A DNA stretch of 28,684 nucleotides from assembly GCF_041956535.1 (NCBI RefSeq), contig NW_027192202.1:1-28684 (forward strand), written 5' to 3'. The position numbers were made by a program, and so were the translations under genes. Within the stretch, counting starts at the first letter, position 1, and every line of letters begins with the position of its first letter. The notes beneath the pieces were generated by a model that saw only the letters and a program-made list of their open reading frames with translations, was not told where the DNA came from and ran no database searches. Source of the DNA: Calcarisporiella thermophila CBS 279.70 (Eukaryota; Calcarisporiellomycota). Positions 1 to 11,619 of the stretch are shown here, piece after piece.

Positions 1-403
1 CCGCAGTCTATTTATCGAAAAATTTTGTTCAGGCTGAATAAACTGAGTGTATTACTTTGTCTCGTCTTCCAACATTATGATTTTACGAATATGTATAATG
101 AAGGAATTTTAAGAATAACGCTCTTACCATTCTATAGGAAACCCTTGTACACACGGTTTAAAATGTAAAAAAAAGTACCCAAAATGTGATAACGAGCAAA
201 TCCGTAAATCCAATGGCATAAAATAAAATATAATTTACTATGGTTTGGCCTGTGCAACCGGAGAGGGTAAATAATTGCCGATTGCGCCCAATTCTCTTAT
301 TTTCCGGTGAATTTTCCGAGAATTTAGGCCACATCAGATTTTTAATGCTGACATATGTGCTAAATTATTAATATCCCCCCTGGCACTTTCGGTGCATCCA
401 TTC
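1..403. other. Left-hand flank with no supported gene
   Basis: About 400 bases upstream of the NmrA-like gene. No open frame or repeat was recognised; it should contain that gene's promoter. Confidence 0.35.
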
Positions 404-412
404 TATATAAAA
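404..412 (+). promoter_or_regulatory. Probable TATA box of the NmrA-like gene
   Basis: TATATAAAA lies 50-58 bases before the start codon at 462. Similar TATA-like boxes sit 50-90 bases before several other starts in this window. An out-of-frame ATG at 433 lies between the box and the start; it may fall upstream of the transcription start or form a short overlapping upstream ORF. Confidence 0.45.
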
Positions 413-461
413 TTGCTATCTTCGAACTAGCTATGAGCCCTAGCCAAGAAAGAAAATCAAT

Positions 462-1696
462 ATGTCTTCTCCATCCAAACCCATCATTGTCGTATGCGGC
501 GCTACTGGCGCGCAAGGTAACAACTGTCTCCTATCTCTGTCTCTTTCTCCTCTTATGAACGTTTCCCCATTAGGTGGCTCGGTTATCAATTCGCTGCTCC
601 ACGAGGCCGATAAATATCACCTACGCGCCATCACCCGAAACTCGGAATCTAAAAAAGCAAAGGAACTGGAATCAAGGGGCGTTGAGTTAATTCAAGGAGA
701 TTTGAATAAGGAGGAAGATCTTTCTCTCGCATTCGCAAATGCATATGGCGTATATGCCGTCACCAACTTTTGGGATCCTTCGATAAAGAATCCAGCTCAG
801 GAAGAGGAACAAGGCAAACTTATTGCCGATGTTGCGAAGAAGTTGGGGGTGCAGCACTTTGTTTTCAGGTAGGGATGACTCGAGTTATCTAATTTGCTGG
901 GCTCTATACATATCCATCTTAACATAGTGCTTTGGACGATGTCGAGAAAGTATCGAATGGCAAGTATCGCAACGTGTTGCACTTTAACAATAAGGCCCAT
1001 GTGTTGGAGTATATAAAGAGCATCGGCTTGCCCTACACCGCCATCAAGGTTGCTTTTTACTTTGAGAATTTGACAGCCTTTATGGGCCCCCAGAAACAGG
1101 CAGATGGCTCTTATGTCATGAAAGGAATTGTTCGACCCGACACTAAAGTGCCTATGTTCCCGGCAACTCTGGATGTTGGGGTAAGTATTACGTAACATTA
1201 CACTAAATACACCTTTTTCTTATAATTGTTATTACATATTTATAGCCCGTGGTTTCCCAAGTTTTTGCTAATCGCGAAAAGTTCCTTGGAAAGTCGATAG
1301 ATGTGGCAAGTGATGAATACTCGTTCCCCGAGATAGCCGAAATTATGTCAAAAGGTCAGTGGTTACTTGCATTCCCTCCTGTTCAATTATTTACCTGTAC
1401 CAATCCTAAGTTGCTGGCATCCCGGTTCGATATCAATATATTCCCCCGCAAGACCTTTCCAAAGAGCTTCCTTTCATAGCCGGCAACGATGAAATGCGTG
1501 AAATGTAAAGAATAATAGATTATGCACTGAATCCTAAAGTTTTCTGATAGATAAATGTACTGGATGTAGGCTCGAGTATTTCAATGACTTTGGCTACTTC
1601 GCAGGAAGAAACTTCAAGAAAAGTCGCCTCGTCGACCACAAATTCACCACTCTTGAAGAATTTCTCCGCAAGATCAATTGGAAGCTTCCGCAGTAG
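462..1696 (+). CDS. NmrA-like family protein (NAD(P)-binding Rossmann protein), 6 exons
   Basis: Exons by splice signals and phase: 462-516, 574-868, 928-1180, 1246-1354, 1411-1504, 1570-1696, giving 310 residues, a normal length for the family. Splicing out the first intron restores the dinucleotide-binding motif GATGAQGG (residues about 13-20). Further family landmarks are the ITRN segment after beta-2, GDL at the end of beta-3, HFVFSALDDVEKVSNGKY across the second intron, IKVAFYFEN, and the C-terminal EYFNDFGYFAG. NmrA-like proteins are atypical short-chain dehydrogenase relatives that bind NADP(H) and usually act as redox sensors or isoflavone-reductase-like enzymes; which applies here cannot be told. 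There is no signal peptide, so it is probably cytosolic. All junctions keep phase and no defect is visible. Family assignment is firm; substrate or partner unknown. Confidence 0.9.
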
Positions 1697-3286
1697 GTAG
1701 CAAACGGGCAAAATAGGAAGAATTTCATTGAAGGATACTCTGTCGTTCGCAAACACCTTCGCCTACAATTTATCATCGCTCGGCATCGAACCATAATGTG
1801 GAATTTTTACTAATAAACACTTTTTATCTCAAATCGAATCATCTCTTAAAACATTAACTAGCATTTACCCGATAAAATGCCTCCCCATCTCGAACAGGGC
1901 TTCAAATATGATAAAGTGTCTCTTGAAGATTGATTCTGGTCTTATTACTGGTGAGGTCAATTATTGGAATCCGGCTAGTTCCGCTATTTACCTTGCTTTC
2001 CTTGGTTTTTTCTTTGTCAGCCATGGGTTCTGTAAAAATCTTATAACTTATTATTTTGGGAGCTTATTTCCGTGGTTTTTGTGTTTATTTGAAATGACAA
2101 TTGTTTTTCCGAATCAATTTTAAATAGTTCTCGTGATCGTGAAAGCGAGAGCTTTGGCAAAGCACTTGGTTTTTCTTCTCGAAGGGATGCTTGATTTTTA
2201 TCCCCAGGTAACCAATTGAGTTTTCTTGAGCTCGTTTTTGTTGAGTAGCTCATTATTATAAGTGTTAGAACTTCTGTCATAACACTGGGGTCTGGGACCA
2301 ATATCCTTTCAAATCTCTATATTAGTATACCTTTTTTTTTCATGGTAAATAGATTTATTCTGGAACTTTGGTCAATGCGTTTAGCTGAAATGTAATACTA
2401 CACTTTCTTGTTTGATTACTTATAAGTTCCTCTTTAAGTTTGTTGCAATCCCTCGCAAACATCGTTTTCCTCTCCTCCACAAATCACTGATCGGAATAGG
2501 GTCTTACCAAACGGAAAAATGTAAACATATGTTTTCCGTGGAATTATGCAATGATGCAGAGCACTCCATTTCAAGGAGTACATTAAAGAGTGACAGTGAT
2601 AAAAGCGATGAAGATGGAGATACACAAATGCAACAACCTCTTAGCTCGAACAAGGAGACAAAGAGTGGCTCTTATAGTTTTGCAATTGAATATCTATGTG
2701 GGCAACTAATAGGCTTCTCACTCAATTTATTATTTTATGTTCTAGCTCGAAATTCTGCTAAAGACGCTGCAAACAAGAAACAGTATATTCCAAGAAGAAA
2801 ATAATACGATTTACGAGTAACAAGGCAGAGGCAAGAGAGAAGAATCGATTATTAATAGACGCTTCAATTCACTAAACTCATCTCTTGTGAACAGGAGACA
2901 GCAAAAGAAATAGCAGAACCACTACTACCACCAGACAGGGGAGTAGAAAGAAGAGAGGGCAACACTGTAGAAACGCTAGTAGAAAGAATCGCCAACGCAA
3001 TGCTCGACAAAATAGTATTAATTAAATTTACTATACTGCTTTTCCGTAGTTTCAGATTAATCTGAAATCGTTTCAATGTCCCCTGATAATAGCATCTCTA
3101 AAAGGGTAATTCGAATTACATTGTGAAAATTCCCATAAGTATAATTCATTCTTTGAATAATGCCACCCTGTATAGTCCAAAAGTTGCATGTCAACGCATT
3201 TTTTTAATTTCAATCTCAGGCACTTTAATTTATTAGAAAATAACCTTTATGATCTATTGTTTCTCATTACAGCCAATCTTCAATAT
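1697..3286. other. Spacer with unresolved open-frame fragments
   Basis: No gene can be supported over these 1.6 kb, but three stretches look more protein-like than random. On the + strand 2529-2804 reads an acidic Ser/Asp-rich stretch followed by a hydrophobic segment. About 2855-3061 (+) reads an open frame with an amphipathic, charged section (ETAKEIAEPLLPPDRGVERR) and a hydrophobic end. On the - strand 1905-2301 holds two hydrophilic open stretches in different frames. A 48-nt intron-like segment at 2697-2744 (GTGGGC to TTCTAG) can be drawn, but I could not join these pieces into one phased model. They may be small-gene exons or relics. Confidence 0.25.
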
Positions 3287-4638
<1,352 letters not shown>

Positions 4639-5532
4639 GTTATATTCCTCAACAGGAATGGTGGGACCATGACTTATATATCGGCTGCTTCCATGTTTCT
4701 TATCGAGAATTACACGTTAATGTGTCAGGTAAATATAAAATAGAGAGATTAATCTTGAGCTATTATATAAAAAGATGGAGGTAGAATCATAAGACTTTTA
4801 CAAGCCAAACTTCACTTATTTTAAATAAACGGAGTTGACACACTTCAGTGCTACATCGACTTTAAGCATCTTTCAAGTTTTGGCCGATTCTTACTCCTTT
4901 TCCACCATTCTTAGTATATTGTTTAAAAAATATATTTTTTGGTGCAATTTTTGATTTTTACCAGTCCAAAAAATGAGCATTGGATTCCGGATTGGTATTG
5001 GTTCGAAGTTATGGAGAATCCAGGGTTATACGCTCAACTATATGGCTCGCTAGTACTTACTGGTATAATTAAATCTCAGCAATTGCTTAGAAACGGAGTG
5101 TTAACCAAGATTTACCGAGTTTAATTTTATATGTATACAGATATTTTGTATTACCTTCCCTGGAAATACCGTTGGTGTCGACGGGTAATTACTTAAATAT
5201 TCTTCTAACGGAGGGAATAAATGGATTCATTCTGCTGGCCTGAATGGTACTTTTTCTTTTTATTTAAATGGTCCTCGCATTATACATATGACTGAAGTGA
5301 CTTTGAATAGCATTGTAACATCCAAACCAGTTTACTAAAAATTCTGTTTATTCGAACAGATATAAAATTCTTAGTTGGGACTCCACTTGCTTGATATTCC
5401 CAAATGTAAACGGGAGATTCAAAAATTGAGGCTTAGGATAACATTTCAGTTATATATAGTGGAAAACTAGATTTTAACTTTAGCAAGGATTTAATCTCAA
5501 AACACTTCTCAATCCCAATCACACTTGAAATA
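4639..5532. promoter_or_regulatory. Divergent intergenic region between gmd and the first fucosyltransferase
   Basis: The 894 bases separate two genes of the same pathway transcribed away from each other, so a shared control region is possible (inference). A TATATATA at 5451-5458 lies 75 bases before the fucosyltransferase start at 5533. On the other side a TATATA-like stretch at about 4675-4680 could serve gmd. A 61-codon open frame at 4939-5124 shows no recognisable family and I do not call it a gene. Confidence 0.4.
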
Positions 5533-7291
5533 ATGATATCATACTCATTGTTTCTCCATGCACCGCCACGATCACGTCGTTATTATTTACTGCTAGGGTT
5601 CATATTAGTAATTGCAGTAGTCACCGTTGGCCATACGATATTCGGCATATACGATAACAAATCTATCAATTCACCCATCAATTCAGATGAGCGCATTGCC
5701 ACACCGGAATCTAATATTCCCGACCATTCTACAGATATAAATGTGAGTAAAAATCAACATAGCCCTATACTACATCCCAATCCATTCGCCGCCGAGTATG
5801 TTTACCCGCATCAATGCAATGACTTTTCACACTTGCCTAAGCAATCGATCCCTCGAACGTATAATTTGCGTCGCCCTAAGCAAGGACGGAAATTATTGGT
5901 ATTCCACTGGCAGCAATTGACATACAACGATCACGACTACATAAAATGGAACGAGATTGAAAATGAACTATGTCCCTACCCATCAGATCTAATCGAATTT
6001 TGGATTGCTTTTCGGAAAACCCTACCATCATATGTTGGAAACCTACCTCCTGCATTCGGTGAAAACTGGCCAATAGGATATGCACCATGTTATTTTTTCC
6101 AGTTAGAGAGACAGTCGAGTGTAAAGTGCGAGCAAAACGGTATTGAGTTCGAACTTACAAGTAACTATACAAGATTCAGAGAAGCGGATGTGTATGTGGT
6201 GTATTTTTAATACTTTTTTCAATTGAAAGTCCTTGAGAATCTAATAATCTGAGATATTGTAGGATTTATCTTGACTATCCATTTTACCTCAATATGAAGG
6301 GCGAGCCCCCTTATTACAAGACACGATTATTGCCACCGCGGTTACCTAATCAAGTGTGGTGGGTAAGTCATCAGACGCTAGTGTTTTGTTATCAGTTTTA
6401 TTTGTTTTTCTAAGATTAGCCCTAACTTATATCACCTTTGAATTTGAAAAGTATTCATATGGTCGCGAATCTCTTGCTTATTATCCTTTTGTATCACAAG
6501 CAAATCTCTTAGATCGATTTGACCTATCAATTGGCGCTCCGGGACCAATGCATGATCTTTTTTACCCTCTTCACCCAATATCAGATGTTTCGCCTTTTTA
6601 CCAAAAGACTGCGTTTAGCGAAATCAAGAAAGGAAAATTACCCATTGGCACCTCTGCTGACCCAGTAGTCGCCATTATGATTTCGAATTGTGATCCCCAT
6701 AACAAGCGCAATGATATAATGAAGGCATTGTTTGAGCTGGTGGAAGTTCATTCCTACGGAAAATGTTTTAACAACAAGAAGCTCCCGAAAGATGTCGTCG
6801 AAAAGTATGATATCCCGGAAAACTATGATACCTATTTTGGCGATTGGCCCGCAATAAAACGCGACGTTTTTTCAAGATATTGGTTTGCGTTTACTCCTGA
6901 AAATTCGAATTGTGTAGATTATGTTACAGAAAAGGTAATAACATTTTGAAATAGTTTTGAAATTGAATTGAATGAGTTCTCTATAGGGTTATTTACTGAT
7001 CTTCTTCTCTAGATATACGATGCCCTTCAAGCCAATTTAATTCCGATATATCTAGGGGCTTCTAATATACGGGAATTTGTACCGGAGAATAGTGTCATAG
7101 TGGTGAATGATTACGAGGATATGAACGCTTTGGCAGCACATTTGCGGGAATTGATGCAAGATGAGAAGAAGCTGGCTAAATATTTCGAATGGAAAACTCG
7201 ACCACAAAGTGAATTTTGCAAAAAATGTAACAAAAACATTTTCATTAGGAAAGAATGTCAATTGCTAGACCGCGTAAACTGGGTTGAATAG
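5533..7291 (+). CDS. Alpha-1,3-fucosyltransferase-like protein (GT10), copy A, 4 exons
   Basis: Exons 5533-6191, 6263-6362, 6452-6934, 7013-7291 give 506 residues. The N-terminus has a short basic cytoplasmic part (RSRR) and one membrane segment (about 18-40), followed by a stem, the type II topology of Golgi glycosyltransferases. The GT10 signature FAFTPENSNCVDYVTEK (about 398-414) runs across the last intron into IYDALQANLIPIYLGASN, the donor-site region that binds GDP-fucose. NYTRF and NIT-like sequons occur. The extreme C-terminus holds a CKKC pair and a further Cys, also present in copy B, likely disulfide-forming. GT10 enzymes move fucose from GDP-fucose to N-glycans or other glycans; the acceptor here is unknown. 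It lies divergent from gmd and convergent with copy B, and no defect was seen. The stem is about 30 residues longer than in copy B. Confidence 0.92.
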
Positions 7292-7892
7292 ATATTATCT
7301 CCCAAAACTATTTATTTTTAATAGAATATTTATGTATTGTAACAATATTAAATTCCTTGGAAGATATTGTTAAGCTTTATTATAATATTAATATTTAATA
7401 ATGATAAGCAATTAATAGACGTAAAAAGTTTGCAGACAGGCATTTTTTCCAACACTTGAATTTAAGAGGGCTGAGTAAACGTAAATAAAGTACAAGTGCT
7501 TATCAAAAATTTCATAGTTCATATAAAACGCTTCAGTTAGCGACAATGTGAAGCATACTGTAATTTCTATACCATAATGAAATTAAGAGCAAGCCTGGCA
7601 GAAAACCTGGTATGACATAGATATGCTGTGCTGCTTAACTACAAAAATATGGGGCAACTCTTATTTATAAGTGAAAATGCCTCGCAATAACTTTCGTTTT
7701 AAGTTTACAAAAAAAGCTACAATCATAATAATATACCTTGACGTGTATGACACCTGGTGTTATAAGTTTTATATAGAATTCAATATCAGTTGGTAATGAA
7801 CATTATTAAAATTGAGGGATGTTAAGTATCTTATTGAAGAAGCTTTATATTCATTAAAATTGTATTCACACAAACTTATTTAAATTCTACAT
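7292..7892. other. Spacer between two convergent fucosyltransferase genes
   Basis: About 600 AT-rich bases that must hold both 3' untranslated regions. Several AATAAA/AATATT-like signals occur close to each stop codon. No ORF or structured RNA was recognised. Confidence 0.5.
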
Positions 7893-9537
7893 CTATTCTA
7901 CCCATGTTGCGCGGTCCAACAGTTGGCATTCCTTCCTCTCAGAAATATTCATATTACATTTTTTACAGAATTGCGCTTGTGGGCGTTTCTTCCAATCGAA
8001 ATACTTGGCCAATTTCCTCTCATCCTGCATTAGCTCTTTCAAATGCTCCACCAACTCATTGGTATTCTCAAAATCGCTGGCCACAATGATACTATTTTCA
8101 GGCACGTATTCACGAATATTAGGTGCTCCTAGATAGATTGGAATTAAATCCGCTGCTAAAGCATCATAGACCTACAAAATTTTTGTCGAGTCAGTAAACA
8201 TAATATACACATTATGCAAAAATCTTACCTTTTCTGTAACGTAATCTACACAATTCGAATTCTCAGGAGTAAATGCAAACCAATAGGGAGAAAATACATC
8301 ACGTTTTATTGCGGGCCAATCACCAAAATAGGTGTCATAATTATCTGGTATATTGTATTTCTCCATGATGGGCTTGGGTATTTTTTTATTGTTAAGGCAC
8401 TTCCCATATGAATGTACCTCTACTAAAGAATTCAACTCTTGCATAATTCTATTACGTTGATTCTGCGGTTCGCAGTTCGAAATCATCATGGCAATAATTG
8501 GGTTAGCGGAGGAACCGATGGATATTTTTTTTTGTTTAATTGCGCTAAAGTCAACGGTTGTGTAGTAAGGTGCAAGATCTGATATAGGTAGTAGTGGATA
8601 AAATATGTCATGCATTGGCTCGGGCGCTCCAATTGATATGTCAAACCTGTCTAAGAGATTGGTTTGAAATGCAAAGGGGTAATAGGCGAGAGATTCGCGG
8701 CCAAATGAATACTGGACAGTATTAAAAATGTGTGAAAATACATGTTAAAATCGAATATAAACTTCCAGAAAAAAGCTAGCAAACATACTTACCCACCATA
8801 CTTGATGCGGCAATTTTGGTGGTAACAAGCTTGATTGGAAAAAAGGTGGCCTACCTTTAGTGTTGAGGTAGAACGGATAGTCCATGTAAATACTGAATTA
8901 AGAATATTAATTGTGCTATCAAGGTTCAAGATTTTAGATGTTACTAGTTATTAAAAGAAACAACTTACATATCAGCTTCTCTGAATCTAGTATAGTTGCT
9001 AGTTATTTCGAACACGATACCATTCTGTGCACATTGGACACTTGGCTGATTATCCAAACGAAAAAAAAAACAGGGTGCATATCCTAGAGGCCACCTTTTA
9101 CCAAAGAAAAAGGGTACATTATCATGTAAAGAGTGTATAATATTTCGATAGCTGTTCCAAAAGTCTATCAAATCCGATGGATAGGGACACAATTCTTTTT
9201 CTATCTCTTTCCAATTAGGCTTATTATCGTATGTCTGTTGTTGCCAATGAAATATCACAACCTTGCGCCCTTGCTTTGGACCTCGGAGGATGTAGGTTCG
9301 AGGAGTTTCTTGTTTATATATATGGGTAAAATTATTGCATTGATGAGGATAATCATACTCAGCTACGAAAGGATTTGAATATAACTTTGTCTCTTGCGTA
9401 TATGTATAATCATATAAAGTATAGAACACGTATCCCATGTAGATTAGGCCAAAAATCATGACAAAACTAAGTATCAAGTAATAACGTCGCGATCTTGTTA
9501 GACCATGGAGACATCTGTAGTTCATCTTCCGAAGCAT
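7893..9537 (-). CDS. Alpha-1,3-fucosyltransferase-like protein (GT10), copy B, 4 exons
   Basis: Minus-strand exons 9537-8969, 8892-8793, 8711-8229, 8171-7893 give 476 residues. Architecture matches copy A: basic RSRR before one membrane segment (about 20-41), stem, YPHQCN motif, then the GT10 signature FAFTPENSNCVDYVTEK at about 368-384 continuing as VYDALAADLIPIYLGAPN. The C-terminal CKKC and final Cys are kept. Exons 2, 3 and 4 have exactly the same lengths as in copy A (100, 483, 279 nt) with identical intron phases, so the pair arose by inverted duplication after the introns were in place. The two proteins differ at many positions and the stem is shorter, so the duplication is not very recent. 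Likely a Golgi type II fucosyltransferase using GDP-fucose; the acceptor is unknown. The start chosen is the first ATG of the open frame; a second Met lies four residues in. Confidence 0.92.
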
Positions 9538-9699
9538 AAAAAATTCTTAAAAGAAACGAATTGTTAAGTATTTACTATACTCGACCTGATAAAAATATAC
9601 TGCGGACTTTGTCAGCAGTCCACGCTTCACGATGATGAGGTCGATTTATTGGATAAAATGAGCTGGTACAAAGAAATATAGATAAAACTAAACAAACTT
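9538..9699. other. Short upstream region of fucosyltransferase copy B
   Basis: Only about 160 bases separate the copy B start from recognisable retroelement sequence, so the copy B promoter either lies within this stretch or overlaps the element. A weak TATA-like stretch is seen on the minus strand near 9590-9600. Confidence 0.35.
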
Positions 9700-9709
9700 A
9701 TTTTCTCCA

Positions 9710-10018
9710 GAGCTTGGAGCAGCTACGACAGAAGCTCAGGCACAAGATTGGGGAAGGGAAGCCAGCCCATATGCCAATCCACCCTGGACAATGATAGCAC
9801 GGGTTCTTCGGAAGGTGATGTTGGAACAAGTGAATCTAACAGTAGTAACTCCGTATTGGCCATCAGCCCCATGGTTTCCCTATTTACTACAGATGAAACT
9901 GGAGGAACCGACCTGGATACCGAGGAAGGCAATTTGTCTGGCGTCAACACAGACAGAGCACCCACTGAAGCTCAAATCATGGTATTTGACCGCATGGCGT
10001 ATCTCAGGGAAGAATTGA
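9710..10018 (+). pseudogene. C-terminal fragment of DIRS/Ngaro-type RT-RNase H protein
   Basis: The frame of 9710-10018 reads YANPPWTMIARVL, then VTPYWPSAPWFPYL and finally WYLTAWRISG. This is the characteristic tail of DIRS/Ngaro polymerase proteins: NPPW, a PYWP(S/T)A-WFP block, and a terminal W-L-AWRISG. The reverse transcriptase core that should precede it is absent upstream, so this is a 5'-truncated remnant. Its end overlaps the recombinase frame, as is usual in these elements. Matching is from memory of the family pattern, not from a search. Confidence 0.6.
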
Positions 10019-10389
10019 GGAAAAAAAAAATCGCTTCTCTAGATACAGCAATTGCTGCTACGCGGCAAAGGCAGACTGGCCAAGCCTCGCAACTATTCTT
10101 CAGCGCAAAAGAAATGGCAGCAAACTTTGCTCCGTCTTTCCAAGCCCCAGCGTATGCAATAGCAGTCTTTTTGGCTGAGCAACACCAACAAGGGAAAGCC
10201 GCAAAGTCTTGTCAACTTTATCGTTCAACAATCGGCGAGATTCAATCAGGTGAAAACTCTCATCGGGACCCCTTGGTCGCCAAGATCCTTAGAGAAGTAG
10301 CTAGAGAGGCGCCACCTATCAATCTTGCTGAGAGATCGGTGGACATCACCTCGATCATTGTACATTATAAAAAGACAGTGGCAAGCTAG
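9748..10389 (+). pseudogene. Tyrosine recombinase N-terminal (core-binding) fragment of the same element
   Basis: A 213-codon frame overlaps the RNase H frame. From about residue 84 it reads REELRKKKIASLDTAIAATR, then a helical core-binding (SAM-like) region with VFLAEQHQQGKAAKSCQLYR, DPLVAKILREV and DITSIIVHYKK. These correspond to the spacing of DIRS-type recombinases: FL..L...G.....I..YRS, HPLV..LL.G, D.S.V..Y. The frame stops before the catalytic R/HxxR/Y residues, so it cannot be an active recombinase. The first 80 codons are probably just the second reading of the overlap zone. Confidence 0.55.
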
Positions 10390-10800
10390 AGGAAGACTCC
10401 TTGAAGGAACAAAGATTTTTCTGATTACAACGGACTTTCAGCCAAGTCTTCAATTTTATCGCGATGGATTATGTCCATCTTTGTGATTGCCCGGCTATGC
10501 TAGCTATCAGTCCCGGAGAACCAAATAACCCAACCGTATTAATTACCGTCTACGAAAGACCAATAAATTTAGCTTCTTGTTTTGCCCTCTCAACAGGAAG
10601 ATGTTGAACAATTTGTTGAGTTGATATAACACGAGTAACCAAGATGAACAGAACATCGTCGTCCACACATTTTGGAAATCCCAGATTAGCAATTTCCCAA
10701 AGGTTCCAGAGATTTAGAGGATTGCTGCTCAAAACTTGACGGCTCAGTGCTCTCCAATTGGAGAATTTGTTAGACGTTATGAACCGGTGTTTCAAAGGTA

Positions 10801-11619
10801 TTTCGTTATTCGAACTGCGTTGGCCTGATAGTGAACTTTAAATTGTTAGAGCAGTGGGGAATCCAGTAGTAAGATCTGAGCGTTCTACTCTCCATTCAAA
10901 CCCAATATTAACTGCGTAATCTGCCATCCGCTTTGTTATTTCGTCTCGATCTTTGAACATAGAAGATTTGAGAACAGAAATGGAGACTTCTACGACGCGA
11001 TCTCCAAGATAGCAGAATTCGAAAATGAAATATCAGAATTGAATGTGACATTTTATTTATTTGCATTTATCATTTAATATTTATGTACATGTATCTTCGT
11101 TTTGGTTACTTGTGGTGACGGGTTCACATGAAGACCTCAGATAATTTGTAAAACAATGATTTGGATGAATTTCGCAATGGATTTACATAAATATAAAATT
11201 GATATAAGAAAAATAGTTTTTATGCACAATGTCTCAAAGCATTGGTTGGTATTAGAATATTATTTTCAACATTTCATATAAGTCAGCTATATTTATCATA
11301 AGCTATTCTTGCCCGATCCAACAGTGTTACTTTCTCATTGTTTTATGAATTCATTATGAACTAATTCTTCTATACGCATTCGAGTTAGACCACTTATTAG
11401 TGGTCTAACTCGGAGGGAGAAACTCACAAGTTACTCATAAACACTAATGATTCACATTTGAAACCGAAAGATAGAACTCTCGTTTGGTGAGATAATTAAT
11501 GGAGATTTCATTATTTTCAGTGATTATATTATCGATTAATTTATCACATTAATACAATAAATTATTAACATTCACTGAATTAAAAGCGTAGGTAAAAATG
11601 GTCAAATGTTCTCAATTTA
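10801..11619. other. Spacer with no supported gene
   Basis: AT-rich sequence between the retroelement fragment and the membrane protein gene. The only structure seen is the hairpin listed separately. Confidence 0.4.
11381..11412. repeat. Perfect hairpin, 14-bp arms with TATT loop
   Basis: CGAGTTAGACCACT is followed by TATT and its exact reverse complement AGTGGTCTAACTCG. The 32-base unit sits alone in an AT-rich spacer about 200 bases past the stop codon side of the membrane protein gene. It is not part of a tRNA cloverleaf. It could be an intrastrand hairpin, a recombination scar or a MITE end. Confidence 0.8.

Larger units (their letters stand above)
9700..10800 (+). mobile_element. Degenerate DIRS/Ngaro-like tyrosine-recombinase retroelement fragment
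   Basis: Two overlapping + frames recall the reverse transcriptase/RNase H end and the tyrosine recombinase of DIRS-order elements, in the expected order. No terminal repeats, no polymerase core and no intact recombinase C-terminus are visible, so it is truncated at both ends. Past 10389 the sequence continues as broken open pieces (for example about 10432-10605) with a FALSTGR stretch that resembles the recombinase box I around its catalytic Arg, followed by stops. Boundaries are approximate. The order DIRS-like is more secure than the family; a Crypton would lack the RNase H part. Confidence 0.65.

Noticed and set aside
4939-5124. 61-codon + frame between gmd and fucosyltransferase copy A
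   Set aside because: No recognisable family or signal peptide, and it lies in a divergent promoter region; it is AT-rich chance or an old relic.
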